Shown: piece by piece, positions 44,013 to 53,352 of the stretch
Layout of the letters: the number at the start of each line of letters is the position of its first letter
How positions within the stretch are numbered: position 1 is the first letter of the stretch
Source of the DNA: Streptomyces sp. WMMB 322
Lineage (GTDB): Bacteria; Actinomycetota; Actinomycetes; Streptomycetales; Streptomycetaceae
Reading direction: 5' to 3'
DNA: 64,000 bases
NCBI RefSeq assembly: GCF_900090145.1
Contig: NZ_FMHI01000017.1
Coordinates: 62,001-126,000 of the forward strand
Notes under the pieces: generated by a model
What the model saw: the letters and a program-made list of their open reading frames with translations, nothing else
Told to the model about the DNA's origin: nothing
The model's database searches: none
Translations under genes and position numbers: made by a program

Positions 44013-45248
44013 ATGCAGTTCTTCCGCCCGCCGTCCGGGCAGCACGCTTTCCGTACTCCGCTGCGCGCCACCGCCGTACTGAGCTGCGCGCTGCTGGTGG
44101 CCACCTCCGTGTCGGCGTGCAGCTCGGCCCAGCGCCTCACGACCGGCTTGAAGGTTCGCAACTCCGTCGTGAAGCTCGGTGACCAGCCCGCCTCCACCGT
44201 CGTCGTGTCCGTGGACGGATCACCGCGCCAGGCCCGCGAGTTCCTCACGGCGCGGGCAGGAGGCGGGAAGCGGCACGCCTCGATGCAGGCGGCGCGCATG
44301 CTCTCGCGAGCCGAGCTGACCGTTTCGGCGGGGACGGACGACGAGGAGACCCCGCTGAAGGAGATGCCGGAGTCCGACGCCGCGAACGTGGCGGCCGCGC
44401 TGAACTTCGGCGGCAACGACGTCGCGGCGGTCAAGTCCGTGAAGGACGAGCTGTATCTGCGGGTGAACCTGCGGACGCTGGCCAAGTACACCGCGGACTC
44501 GGAGGAAACGCGTGAGGCGGCGTCGGAGATCGTCGATCTCGCGGACGAGCTTCCGCACACCATGGGGGCCGCCAGGGACGCACTGAAGGGCAAGTGGGTG
44601 CGCGCGGACCCCGAGGCTTTCGACGACTTCGCGCGCGTGGCCGAGACGCTGGCGGAGCGGCGGCAGAACAAGAGCGACCAGCGGAGCCGGGAAGACCAGG
44701 AAGACGCAGAGGGCGACAAAGCAGACGCAAGAGGCAAAGAGGACAAGAGTACACACAAGAGGACGGAGGAGAGCGAGGAGGCGAGGCGGAGCCGCGAGAT
44801 CCGGGACGCGGTGACCATCGGCTCGGCGCTCGACGGCCAGTCCCAGCGCGAGTTCATCAGCGGCGTGCAGGACCTGCTTCGCGAGCACGCCGAGTTCGAG
44901 GCCACCGGCGAGTTCAGGGGCGCGGAGCGCGTACGGATGACGCTGCCCGGGCGCAAGGCCGCACGGGATCTCGTCGCCGCGCTGCGGCCGCTGGGCGCGG
45001 AGATCGACCCCGCACGGGTGCCCGGGAGCGACATCGTGGCGGACCTGGCGATCCGGCGCGGGCAGCTCACCTCGCTCACCCTCGACCTGGGCCAGTTCAC
45101 GCGGGGGGAGGCGCACCTGCCGCTGCGGCTGGAGTTCAGCGGTGGCGACGCCGTCTCCGTGACCGCTCCCGGCGGCGCCAAGGAGCTCATGCCGCAGGAT
45201 CTGGTGGCGACCGCGATGTACGGCGCCCTGGGCACGGAGAAGTTCTGA
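44013..45248 (+). CDS. Lipoprotein of unknown function
   Basis: A 411-residue protein with a lipoprotein signal peptide ending 'VATSVSACSS' (lipobox Cys at about residue 36). Two similar alpha/beta-looking regions flank a highly charged insertion (about residues 216-266, rich in Lys, Asp, Glu and Arg). The C-terminal half ('VRMTLPGRKAARDLVAALRP' to 'LTLDLGQFTRGEAHLPLRLE') resembles the beta-sheet cradle of LppX/LprG-like lipoproteins. GGGGG precedes the ATG only weakly. It lies between ubiX-type and rhomboid genes on the same strand. Confidence 0.75.
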   Translation: MQFFRPPSGQHAFRTPLRATAVLSCALLVATSVSACSSAQRLTTGLKVRNSVVKLGDQPASTVVVSVDGSPRQAREFLTARAGGGKRHASMQAARMLSRAELTVSAGTDDEETPLKEMPESDAANVAAALNFGGNDVAAVKSVKDELYLRVNLRTLAKYTADSEETREAASEIVDLADELPHTMGAARDALKGKWVRADPEAFDDFARVAETLAERRQNKSDQRSREDQEDAEGDKADARGKEDKSTHKRTEESEEARRSREIRDAVTIGSALDGQSQREFISGVQDLLREHAEFEATGEFRGAERVRMTLPGRKAARDLVAALRPLGAEIDPARVPGSDIVADLAIRRGQLTSLTLDLGQFTRGEAHLPLRLEFSGGDAVSVTAPGGAKELMPQDLVATAMYGALGTEKF

Positions 45249-45365
45249 CGCCATCCTGGAGGGCCTGGCCTGCCGCATCCTGGACCGCGGAACTTCGCGG
45301 GCCCTCTGCCACGTTCTCAAGGTCACAGGCATCGGCTCCGCGACCGTCCCTCAGGGGGAGACTCG

Positions 45366-45998
45366 ATGGCGTACGGATCAGGGTCCGGCATCAACAGCAC
45401 GAACAGCGACAGATCTCCGCGGCAGGGCGCCAAGCCCGCCGCGAAGCTGATCCTGCTCTGGACGGGGCTGCTGTGGCTCCTCGAATTCGTCGACCAGGCG
45501 ACGGGCAACGCTCTGGACACCTTCGGCATCATCCCGCGCCGGCAGAGCGAGCTCGTCGACGTGATTCCCGCCGCCTTCATGCACTTCGGATTCGGCCACC
45601 TCATCGCGAACACGGTGCCGCTGCTCGTCCTCGGGTTTCTCGCTGCGCTGCGGGGCACCGGGCGCTTCCTGGCCGTCGCCCTCACGATCATCGTGGTGAG
45701 CGGGTTCGGCGTGTGGCTGGTCGCACCTGACGCCAGCAACACGGCAGGGGCCTCCGGGCTGATCTTCGGGCTCTTCGGCTACCTGCTCGTACGCGGCTTC
45801 GTGGACAGGCGGATCACCGACGTCGCGCTCGGCGGTGTCGTCGCCGTGTTCTACGGCTCGATCCTGTGGGGCGTGCTGCCCACGGAGGCCGGGGTCTCCT
45901 GGCAGGGCCACCTCTTCGGCCTGATCGGCGGCGTCGTGGCCGCCTTCATGACCTCGACCGCCCGTACGCCGGGAGGCGGCAAGCCGGCCTGGCACTGA
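45366..45998 (+). CDS. Rhomboid-family intramembrane serine protease
   Basis: A 210-residue protein with six predicted membrane helices. The catalytic Ser130 lies in 'NTAGASGLIFGLFGY' (GxSG), the partner His182 in 'SWQGHLFGLIGG', and the loop/helix 'MHFGFGHLIANTVPLL' provides the HxxxN oxyanion residues. GGGGAG precedes the ATG. Substrates are unknown; the lipoprotein gene just upstream and the membrane cytochrome c machinery nearby are the only local hints. Confidence 0.93.
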   Translation: MAYGSGSGINSTNSDRSPRQGAKPAAKLILLWTGLLWLLEFVDQATGNALDTFGIIPRRQSELVDVIPAAFMHFGFGHLIANTVPLLVLGFLAALRGTGRFLAVALTIIVVSGFGVWLVAPDASNTAGASGLIFGLFGYLLVRGFVDRRITDVALGGVVAVFYGSILWGVLPTEAGVSWQGHLFGLIGGVVAAFMTSTARTPGGGKPAWH

Positions 45999-46064
45999 GG
46001 GAGGCTCGCCAGGGCCGGCACGGGACCGCACCCGCGGGACCCCCGGCCCTGCCCCGCACAGATG

Positions 46065-46133
46065 GACGCTCAGGCCCCGGACCGGCAGACGCTCAAGCCC
46101 CGCGCCGTCAGACGCTCAGGCCCCGCGCCGTCA
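46065..46133. repeat. Three 23-bp direct repeats at the 3' end of the UbiA-type gene
   Basis: Units starting at 46065, 46088 and 46111 each contain GACGCTC(A)AGCCCCG-like sequence. The third lies within the 3' end of the prenyltransferase gene, so the first two are duplicated copies of the gene's tail. Confidence 0.7.
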
Positions 46134-47034
46134 GGTCCAGCAGCGCGCACACGAACAGCGCGATGCCGATGAACCCGTTGACCGTGAAGAAGGCCCTGTT
46201 GAGCCGGGACAGGTCCCCCGGCCTGACGATGGAGTGCTCGTACACGAAGGCCACCGCGACGATCACCAGGCCCAGCCACCAGAAGACGCCCGCACCGGTG
46301 AGCACTCCGAACCACGCCAGCAGCGCCACCGTGACGACGTGACTGCCGCGCGCCCCGTGGAGCGCCGCCGCGATACCGAACCGCGCCGGCACGGAACGCA
46401 CCCCGTGCGCACGGTCCGCCGCGACGTCCTGGCAGCCGAAGATCAGGTCGAAGCCGCCGATCCACACGCCGACGGCGAGACCCAGCACCACGGCCTCCCA
46501 CGACCAGGCTCCGGTCACCGCGATCCAGGCGCCGATCGGCCCGATCGCCTGAGCGAGGCCGAGGATGGCGTGCGGAAAGTCCGTGAAGCGCTTCCCGTAC
46601 GGATAGACCACCATCGGCACCACGGCGACGGGCGCCAGCGCCAGGCAGAGCGGGTTGAGCAGGGCGCACGCGCCCATGAAGACGGCGACGGCGACCAGCG
46701 CACCCGTCCACGCAGACCGCACGGAGAGCGCACCGGTGACGAGTTCGCGCCCGGCGGTACGGGGATTGCGGGCGTCGATCTCGCGGTCGATGATGCGGTT
46801 CGCGGCCATGGCGAAGGTGCGCATCCCCACCATGGCGACGGTGATGAGCAGCAGCTCACGCCACTGGACGGTGCCGCTCGCGCGGAACATCGCCGTGAGC
46901 GCCGCGGTGTAGGCGAACGGCAGCGCGAAGACGGAGTGCTCGATCATCACCAGGCGCAGGAAGGCGCGCACGCCTCCGCGCGGCCGGTCCATGCCGGCCC
47001 GTGCGCCGTCCCCGGTCACGGCGTCGCCGCTCAA
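46108..47034 (-). CDS. mqnP: UbiA-family prenyltransferase for menaquinone
   Basis: A 308-residue UbiA-superfamily enzyme with about nine membrane helices and both Asp-rich motifs: 'NRIIDREIDARNPRT' and 'DLIFGCQDVAADRAHG'. It attaches a polyprenyl chain to the futalosine-pathway aromatic acid (6-carboxy-1,4-naphthoquinol or its relative). Its ATG overlaps the UbiD-type stop by four bases, so prenylation and decarboxylation genes are co-translated. The mqnP assignment rests on family and neighbourhood. Confidence 0.92.
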   Translation of the reverse strand: MSGDAVTGDGARAGMDRPRGGVRAFLRLVMIEHSVFALPFAYTAALTAMFRASGTVQWRELLLITVAMVGMRTFAMAANRIIDREIDARNPRTAGRELVTGALSVRSAWTGALVAVAVFMGACALLNPLCLALAPVAVVPMVVYPYGKRFTDFPHAILGLAQAIGPIGAWIAVTGAWSWEAVVLGLAVGVWIGGFDLIFGCQDVAADRAHGVRSVPARFGIAAALHGARGSHVVTVALLAWFGVLTGAGVFWWLGLVIVAVAFVYEHSIVRPGDLSRLNRAFFTVNGFIGIALFVCALLDLTARGLSV

Positions 47035-48482
47035 AGGCCGTACTCCTTCCAGCGTTCGGTGACGAGCCGCGCGACATCGGGGTCGGACTCGATGGCGTGC
47101 GGCCAGCCCCCGTCGCGCGTGTAGCCCTCCTCCGGCAGCTTCGCCGTCGCGTCGACGCCGGCCTTGCCGCCCCAGAACTGCTGGTACGAGGCGTGGTCGA
47201 GGTGGTCGACCGGGCCCTCGACGACGCTCAGGTCACGGGAGTAGTCGACGTTGCCCAGGGCCCGCCAGGCCACTTCGTGCAGGTCGCGCACGTCGCACTC
47301 GGCGTCGACGACGACGATCAGCTTCTCCAGGGAGAGCATGTGCGCACCCCAGATGGCGTGCATGACCTTCTGGGCGTGCTTCGGGTACTTCTTCTCGATC
47401 GAGACGATCATGCAGTTGTGGAAGCCGCCGGCCTCGGGCAGGTGGTAGTCCACGATGTCCGGGACGATGATCTTCAGCAGCGGCAGGAAGAACCGCTCCG
47501 TGGCGCGCCCCAGCGGTCCGTCCTCCGTCGGCGGCCGGCCCACGACGATCGACTGGAAGACCGGGCGCTTGCGCATCGTCACGCAGTCGATCGTCAGCGC
47601 GGGGAAGTCCTCCTGCGGCGTGTAGAAGCCGGTGTGATCGCCGAACGGCCCCTCCGGCAGCGTCTTTCCGGGCTCCAGCCAGCCCTCCAGCACCACTTCC
47701 GCGTGGGCGGGCACCTGGAGCGGCACCGTCCTGCAGTCGGTCATCTCGACACGCTTGCCCTGGGTGAAGCCCGCGAAGAGGTATTCGTCGATGTCGCCCG
47801 GAAGCGGCGCCGTCGAGGCGTACGTCACAGCGGGCGGGCAGCCGAAGGCGATGGCGACCGGCAGCTTCTCGCCGCGCCGCGCGGCGACCTGATAGTGGTT
47901 CCGGCTGTCCTTGTGGATCTGCCAGTGCATGCCGATGGTGCGGCGGTCGTGCCGCTGGAGGCGGTAGAGGCCGAGGTTGCGCACGCCCGTCTCGGGGTGC
48001 TTGGTGTGCGTCAGACCGAGGTTGAAGAAGGATCCGCCGTCCTCGGGCCAGGTGAACAGCGCGGGGAGCGCGTCCAGGTCCACCTCGTCGCCCTCGAGGA
48101 CGACTTCCTGGACGGGGGCGCCCTTCACCTTCTTCGGCGGTACGTGCGTCATCGCGCCGAGCTTGCCGAAGGCCTCCCGCATCCCGACGAAACCCTGCGG
48201 CAGTTCGGGCTTGAGCAGCCCGCCGATCTTCTCGCTGATCTCGTCGTACGACTCGAGGCCGAGGGCCTTCAGCAGTCGGCGGTCCGTGCCGAAGACGTTC
48301 ATCGCGAGGGGAAGGGAGGAGCCCTTCACGTTCTCGAACAGCAGCGCCGGCCCGCCGGCCTTCTGCACCCGGTCGACGATCTCACCGATCTCGAGGTGCG
48401 GATCGACCTCCGCCTTGATCCGCTTCAGGTCCCGGTCACGCTCCAGCGCCCGCAGCAGCGAGCGGAGATCGTCGTATGCCAT
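47031..48482 (-). CDS. UbiD-type menaquinone biosynthesis decarboxylase
   Basis: A 483-residue UbiD homologue: 'AYDDLRSLLRALERDRDLKR' start, 'KVKGAPVQEVVLEGDEVDLD', 'LPALFTWPEDGGSFFNLGLT', and the prFMN/metal signature 'LPEGPFGDHTGFYTP', later 'VPDIVDYHLPEAGGFHNCMI'. It decarboxylates the naphthoquinone acid in the futalosine pathway, using prenyl-FMN made by the UbiX-type enzyme. It is transcribed ahead of mqnP. The corresponding S. coelicolor gene has been called mqnL (from memory). Confidence 0.93.
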   Translation of the reverse strand: MAYDDLRSLLRALERDRDLKRIKAEVDPHLEIGEIVDRVQKAGGPALLFENVKGSSLPLAMNVFGTDRRLLKALGLESYDEISEKIGGLLKPELPQGFVGMREAFGKLGAMTHVPPKKVKGAPVQEVVLEGDEVDLDALPALFTWPEDGGSFFNLGLTHTKHPETGVRNLGLYRLQRHDRRTIGMHWQIHKDSRNHYQVAARRGEKLPVAIAFGCPPAVTYASTAPLPGDIDEYLFAGFTQGKRVEMTDCRTVPLQVPAHAEVVLEGWLEPGKTLPEGPFGDHTGFYTPQEDFPALTIDCVTMRKRPVFQSIVVGRPPTEDGPLGRATERFFLPLLKIIVPDIVDYHLPEAGGFHNCMIVSIEKKYPKHAQKVMHAIWGAHMLSLEKLIVVVDAECDVRDLHEVAWRALGNVDYSRDLSVVEGPVDHLDHASYQQFWGGKAGVDATAKLPEEGYTRDGGWPHAIESDPDVARLVTERWKEYGL

Positions 48483-48730
48483 GCGCCCCAGTATCCGGCA
48501 TGGGCTCCCGGCCCCGACCGGCCGCCCCCGGCCCCTTCCGGACACCGTTACGCTGGCTTACGTACGTACGGCGGAATGCCGCGATGCACCCTCCGGAACG
48601 AACGCGAACACGAACACGTAACGCACAAGCGACATACCAGCAAGAAGCAGCCAAAACGCTGCAAGAAGCACCGCACCGATCGCACTTCCGGCCCACCGTG
48701 CCGAGTCTGCTCGCTTAGGGGGCGTCCCGC

Positions 48731-49282
48731 ATGCTCAGGTATCTGCCGTTCATTCTCGTCCTGGCGGTGTGGATCTACGCCTTCATCGACTGCCTCAATA
48801 CTCCTGAAAAGGAAGTACGGAAGCTGCCGAAGGTCGTGTGGATCATCATCGTCCTGCTCTTCGGGCAGGTGCTGCTGGGCCCCGTCGCGTGGTTCGCCGT
48901 CGGGCGGCCCCGCAAGAACGCGCCCTACGGCGCCACACGGCCCGACGAGCGCCGCTGGGTCGCCCCGGACGACAACCCGGAGTTCCTCAAGTCCATCAAG
49001 GGCGGTGCACAGCCCGACGGTTCGCAGGACGACGGGACGCCGGGCGACGAGCGGAACGCAGCGGGCGGCAAGGACGGCGCGGACGCCGGCCCGGACGCCG
49101 GCAAGGGTGACCGCCCGGACGCCGGCAAGGGCCGCGTCACGGACGAGGACACCGGGGCGGCCGGGCGTGAGCCGCGTCCCGGCGCCGAGCCGCAGGAGGC
49201 CGAACTGCACCGCCGCGACGAGGAGTCGGGGCGGCGTGAGGACGGCAAGGGCGGCCCGGACGAGACACCGCCGAAGAGCTGA
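48731..49282 (+). CDS. PLDc_N domain membrane protein
   Basis: A 183-residue protein. The first 65 residues hold two membrane helices of the phospholipase D/cardiolipin synthase N-terminal type ('YLPFILVLAVWIYAFIDCLN' and 'VVWIIIVLLFGQVLLGPVAW' then 'FAVGRP'). The remainder is a charged, low-complexity Gly/Asp/Lys tail with DAGKG repeats and no catalytic HKD motif, so it is not an enzyme of that family by itself. AGGGGG precedes the ATG. Function unknown. Confidence 0.85.
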   Translation: MLRYLPFILVLAVWIYAFIDCLNTPEKEVRKLPKVVWIIIVLLFGQVLLGPVAWFAVGRPRKNAPYGATRPDERRWVAPDDNPEFLKSIKGGAQPDGSQDDGTPGDERNAAGGKDGADAGPDAGKGDRPDAGKGRVTDEDTGAAGREPRPGAEPQEAELHRRDEESGRREDGKGGPDETPPKS

Positions 49283-49445
49283 GCCCAGCGCCGGGCGCGG
49301 CGGGAGACGGATCGCCGGGCTCGGAGGACGGATCTCCGCCGGGCCCCGAGGACGGCTCCGCCGGGCCCGGTGACCTGATCTCGGTCGGGCCCGGAGGCGG
49401 CGGGGGCGGGCGGAGCGGCTCGGCCGGCGCCCCCGCATACGAGCG

Positions 49446-50615
49446 TCAGCCGTCGACGCCCGCGTACGAGTGCTTGCCGTTGAAGAAGATGTTCACGCCG
49501 TAGTAGTTGAACAGGAAGCACGCGAAGGCGATCAGGGCCAGGTAGGCGGCCTTGCGCCCCTTCCATCCGACGGTCGCCCGGGCGTGCAGGTAGCAGGCGT
49601 AGGCGACCCACGTGATGAACGACCAGACCTCCTTGGGGTCCCAGCCCCAGTAGCGGCCCCACGCGTCGCCCGCCCAGATCGCCCCGGCCACGATGGTGAA
49701 GGTCCAGAAGGGGAAGACGGCCGCGTTGATGCGGTAGGCGAACTTGTCGAGCGAGGCCGACGAGGGCAGCCGCTCCATGACCGACGTGGCGAAGCCGCCC
49801 GGTGTGCCGCCGTCCAGCAGCTTGGTCTCGTACCGGTCCCGGAAGAGGTACAGCGCCGTGGAGACGAAGCCGAGGTAGAACAGCGCGCCGCAGACGATGG
49901 CCAGCGAGACGTGGATCCACAGCCAGTACGAGTGCAGCGCCGGTACGAGCTGGGCGCTCTCGGTGTAGAGCACCGTCACGGCCAGGCCGAGGTCGAGCAG
50001 CACGGTCGTCACCAGCGGCAGCCCGATCCAGCTGACGTTCTTCTTCGCGACGAGGAAGGCGAGATAGGCGCCGACGGCCACCATGGAGAAGGCGGTCGAG
50101 AACTCGTACATGTTGCCCCAGGGGGCACGCTGCACCGAGAGCGAGCGTGCGAGCACGCCCGCGGAGTGCAGGAGGAACGCGAGCGTCGTCAGCGACACCG
50201 CGATCCGGCCGTACAGATCGCCCTGTTCGTCACCGGCGGCGGCGCCAGGGCCGTCCGGCAGTTCGCCTCGGCGGCCCGCGGAGGAGCGGACGACGACCTT
50301 GGGGCGCGGGCGCTCCAGCACGGAGGTTCCCGACGCCTTGCCGCCGGCCGCGGCGCCCTTCGCGGGCGCGGCCGCGGCCGCGCCGGAGTCCGCGCCCGCC
50401 TCCGAACCGTCGCGGGCGTCCTCGGCCGCCTCGCGGCCCTTCTCACGCCCGGGGCTCAGCGCGGCGGCGGTGCGGGCCACCTTGCTGCGGCTGCCGAAGA
50501 CCCACTCGGCGATGTGCGCGACGAAGGCGAGCGCGTAGACGGCCATCGCCGAATAGATCAGGTAGTTGCTGATCTCGGCGAGATTCTCGTTCGTTGCGGC
50601 AGCGGCGATGTTCAC
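49446..50615 (-). CDS. resC: Cytochrome c biogenesis protein ResC/CcsB (CcsA-like)
   Basis: A 389-residue membrane protein with the heme-handling WWD-like domain 'WGRYWGWDPKEVWSFITWVA' and conserved His-bearing helices ('FLLHSAGVLARSL', 'SYWLWIHVSLAIV'). A Lys/Ala/Gly-rich cytoplasmic insertion (about residues 50-135) lengthens it. With ResB it forms the system II heme lyase on the outer face of the membrane. GTG 50615 overlaps the resB stop (GTGA) and has GAGGAG upstream. Confidence 0.93.
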   Translation of the reverse strand: MNIAAAATNENLAEISNYLIYSAMAVYALAFVAHIAEWVFGSRSKVARTAAALSPGREKGREAAEDARDGSEAGADSGAAAAAPAKGAAAGGKASGTSVLERPRPKVVVRSSAGRRGELPDGPGAAAGDEQGDLYGRIAVSLTTLAFLLHSAGVLARSLSVQRAPWGNMYEFSTAFSMVAVGAYLAFLVAKKNVSWIGLPLVTTVLLDLGLAVTVLYTESAQLVPALHSYWLWIHVSLAIVCGALFYLGFVSTALYLFRDRYETKLLDGGTPGGFATSVMERLPSSASLDKFAYRINAAVFPFWTFTIVAGAIWAGDAWGRYWGWDPKEVWSFITWVAYACYLHARATVGWKGRKAAYLALIAFACFLFNYYGVNIFFNGKHSYAGVDG

Positions 50616-52531
50616 GTGCGTTCTCCTCGCGGCGAGGCTTCGGCGCCGTCCTCGGCACTGGCCTTGTCGTCCTCGTCGTTCTCGTCCTTCTTGCCCTGCT
50701 CCTCGTGCTCCGCGTGCTCGTCGTGCTCCACGTGCCGGCTCCCCGGTTCGGTCTCCGGCTCGTCCGGCACGGGCGGGGCGTCGTTCTGCATCGCGTACGC
50801 CAAGTCACCCAGTTCCTCGGGGAGTCTGGCCGACTCACTGCGTCCCAGCCCCGCCATCTCCACGACCGTACGGCCGTCGGCACCCGTGACCGCACGTACC
50901 CACACGCGCCGCCGCTGGATGAACAGCGAGCCCGCGAGCCCGCCGATCGCGGCGAGCGCACCGCCCAGCGCCCAGCCGCCGCCCACCTCGTGGACGATCT
51001 GGAACTGGGCCCACTGGCGCACGCCTTCGAACTTCAGCTCGCCCCCGCCGTTCGGCAGCTTCATCGTCTCGCCCGGAAGGATCTTCTTCGCCAGCGGGCT
51101 GCCGTCCGGCTTCTTGAACTGCTTCATGCGCTTGGTGTCGAGCTGGTAGACGCTCTGCGCGGCGCCGTAGTCGAGCCCGAGATCACCGTGGTACGCGGTG
51201 AGGAAGAGCACCGGGAACCTCATCGCCGGCGACTGCGAGAACATCGTTCCCGACCCCGAGCCGCCGAAGGTCGGAACGAAGAACCCCTGGAAGCCCAGCT
51301 GGTCCTTGCGGTTCTTCGCGTCCCGGTAGTCGGTGACCTTGACGACGCCGGACGACGTGAGGTTGCCGTCCTGCGGGAGGAAGGCGACGGGGCCGCGGAA
51401 AGCGGTGTTGCCCTTGCCGTCCTTGACGGAGACGACCGGGGCGTAGCCGTTCCCGTTCAGGAAGACCTTCGAATCACCGATCTGCAGCGGGTGGTTGACC
51501 TTGATCGAGTCCTGCTTCTCCCTGCCGTCGGCGCCCTCCCAGTACGAGACGTCCGCGCGGTAGTCGCGTGCCGTGCCCTTCTGCGGGCCGGACTCCTCGT
51601 ACGTGGCGTGGAAGTCCTCGAGGCTGAAGCCGAAGGACTCCAGGTCGTCCGGGTCGAAGAGGGAGCCGGACTTGAAGTCGTCGTACTGGGTGAGTGTGTT
51701 GGAGAAGCCGTCGCCCTTGATGATGAGCTTGCCGCCGTCGGACTTCCACAACTGCCCGGCGGCGAAGGCCAGCAGCAGAACGATCAGGGCGATGTGGAAG
51801 AGGAGGTTGCCCGCCTCGCGCAGATAGCCCTTCTCCGAGGCGACGGCGTCACCCTCCCGTTCGACACGGAACCGCCGTCCCGCCAGCAGCCGGCGGGCCC
51901 CGCCGAGAACTTCGTCCGGGGCGGCGTCCGTGCGCCAGGTCGTGTAGGCCGGCATCCGCTCCAGGCGGCGCGGTGCGCGGGGCGGCCTGCTGCGCAGCTG
52001 GCCCACGAACTGCCAGGTGCGGGGGACGATGCAGCCGGCGAGGGAGACGAACAGCAGGATGTAGATCGCCGAGAACCAGACCGACGTGTAGACGTCGAAG
52101 AGCTGGAGCTTCTCGTAGACCGGCGAGAGCACGTCGTGCTTCTTCCGGAAGTTCTCGACCTTGAGGCTGTCGACGTTGCTCTGCGGGATCACCGAGCCGG
52201 GGATCGCCGCGAGGGAGAGCAGAAGCAGAAGGATCAGCGCGACCCGCATCGACGTCAGCTGCCGCCAGAACCAGCGGGCCCAGCCGACGGCACCGATGGA
52301 GGGGACGTTGAGCTTCTCCTCACCGGGCGCGGTGGAAAGCTGGGACTCGGCCTCGCGGGCGAGCCGCGTCTCCTCCGGGATCCCCTCGGGGGCGTTCCCC
52401 TCGGGCGCGTTCCCCTCGGGGGCCGCGCCCGCCGTCGCGGGAGTGCCGCTGGTGCCGCCTGCGCCGGTCCCGGCGGCGGTGTCCGATCCGGTGTCCGGTC
52501 CGGTGCCGGATCCGGTGTCCGTCGTACGCAT
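50612..52531 (-). CDS. resB: Cytochrome c biogenesis protein ResB
   Basis: A 639-residue ResB protein: 'WARWFWRQLTSMRVALILLL' first helix, 'VFENFRKKH'-like loop, 'FDVYTSVWFSAIYILLFVSL', a large extracytoplasmic domain, and the last helix region 'WAQFQIVHEVGGGWALGGAL'. The N-terminus carries a Gly/Thr/Pro-rich tail with three NAPEG repeats, and the C-terminus an acidic tail. Partner of ResC in apocytochrome c heme ligation. One base separates it from ccdA. Confidence 0.93.
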   Translation of the reverse strand: MRTTDTGSGTGPDTGSDTAAGTGAGGTSGTPATAGAAPEGNAPEGNAPEGIPEETRLAREAESQLSTAPGEEKLNVPSIGAVGWARWFWRQLTSMRVALILLLLLSLAAIPGSVIPQSNVDSLKVENFRKKHDVLSPVYEKLQLFDVYTSVWFSAIYILLFVSLAGCIVPRTWQFVGQLRSRPPRAPRRLERMPAYTTWRTDAAPDEVLGGARRLLAGRRFRVEREGDAVASEKGYLREAGNLLFHIALIVLLLAFAAGQLWKSDGGKLIIKGDGFSNTLTQYDDFKSGSLFDPDDLESFGFSLEDFHATYEESGPQKGTARDYRADVSYWEGADGREKQDSIKVNHPLQIGDSKVFLNGNGYAPVVSVKDGKGNTAFRGPVAFLPQDGNLTSSGVVKVTDYRDAKNRKDQLGFQGFFVPTFGGSGSGTMFSQSPAMRFPVLFLTAYHGDLGLDYGAAQSVYQLDTKRMKQFKKPDGSPLAKKILPGETMKLPNGGGELKFEGVRQWAQFQIVHEVGGGWALGGALAAIGGLAGSLFIQRRRVWVRAVTGADGRTVVEMAGLGRSESARLPEELGDLAYAMQNDAPPVPDEPETEPGSRHVEHDEHAEHEEQGKKDENDEDDKASAEDGAEASPRGERT

Positions 52532-52532
52532 C

Positions 52533-53345
52533 TCAGATTCCCACGGTGTAGTCGGACGACCAGACTTGCAGGTCGTACACGATCCGGTCCCAGACCCCGG
52601 TGACGAGCAACACGCCGACCCCGACGAGCATCAGACCGCCGGTGCGCATCACCCATGCATAGTGCCGCTTCACCCAGCCGAAGGCCCCCAGCGTGCGGCG
52701 GAAGGCGATGGCGGCCACGACGAACGGCACGCCGAGCCCCAGGCAGTACGCCACTGTCAGCAGTGCGCCCCGGCCGGCGCTGGCCTCGTTGAACGCCAGG
52801 GTCTGCACCGCGGCGAGGGTCGGCCCGATGCACGGGGTCCAGCCGATGCCGAACAGCACGCCGAGCATGGGAGCCCCCGCGAGGCCGACGGACGGGCGCC
52901 GCTGGATGCGCAGTTCGCGCGAGGTCAGCCGGGACAGCGGGCCGAGCGCGCCCATGAACGCGAGCCCCAGCAGGATCGTCAGGGCGCCCAGGACCCGGGA
53001 GATGACCGTCCGGTGCTCCTGCAGCGTCGCTCCGAAGCCCCCGAAGAGCGCACCGCCGGAGACGAAGACCGCGGTGAAGCCGAGCACGAACAGGCCCGCC
53101 CCGAGGAGCATCCGGCCGCGCCTGGCATGCGCCAGGTCGGTGCCGCTGACGCCGGTGACGTAGCTGAGGTAGCCGGGCACGAGGGGCAGGACGCACGGGG
53201 AGAAGAAGGAGACGAGACCGCCGAGCACGGCCACGGGGACGGCCAGCAGCAGGGCGCCGCTGAGGACCGTGTGGTTCACCTCCGCCGTGGCGGCCGCGAG
53301 TGCGGTGCCGGCGGAGGAGGCCGCGGCGGTGGCGGGCGTGCTCAT
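52533..53345 (-). CDS. ccdA: CcdA-type thiol:disulfide transporter
   Basis: A 270-residue six-helix DsbD/CcdA protein with both redox Cys sites: 'VSFFSPCVLPLVPGYLSYV' and 'FGIGWTPCIGPTLAAVQTL'. It carries reducing equivalents across the membrane to ResA and apocytochrome c. It overlaps neither neighbour but is separated from resB by one base and from resA by seven, so the four genes form one operon. Confidence 0.95.
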   Translation of the reverse strand: MSTPATAAASSAGTALAAATAEVNHTVLSGALLLAVPVAVLGGLVSFFSPCVLPLVPGYLSYVTGVSGTDLAHARRGRMLLGAGLFVLGFTAVFVSGGALFGGFGATLQEHRTVISRVLGALTILLGLAFMGALGPLSRLTSRELRIQRRPSVGLAGAPMLGVLFGIGWTPCIGPTLAAVQTLAFNEASAGRGALLTVAYCLGLGVPFVVAAIAFRRTLGAFGWVKRHYAWVMRTGGLMLVGVGVLLVTGVWDRIVYDLQVWSSDYTVGI

Positions 53346-53352
53346 GCGGGGG

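Noticed and set aside
48731..49282. Cardiolipin synthase
   Set aside because: Only the PLDc N-terminal membrane domain is present; there is no HKD catalytic motif.
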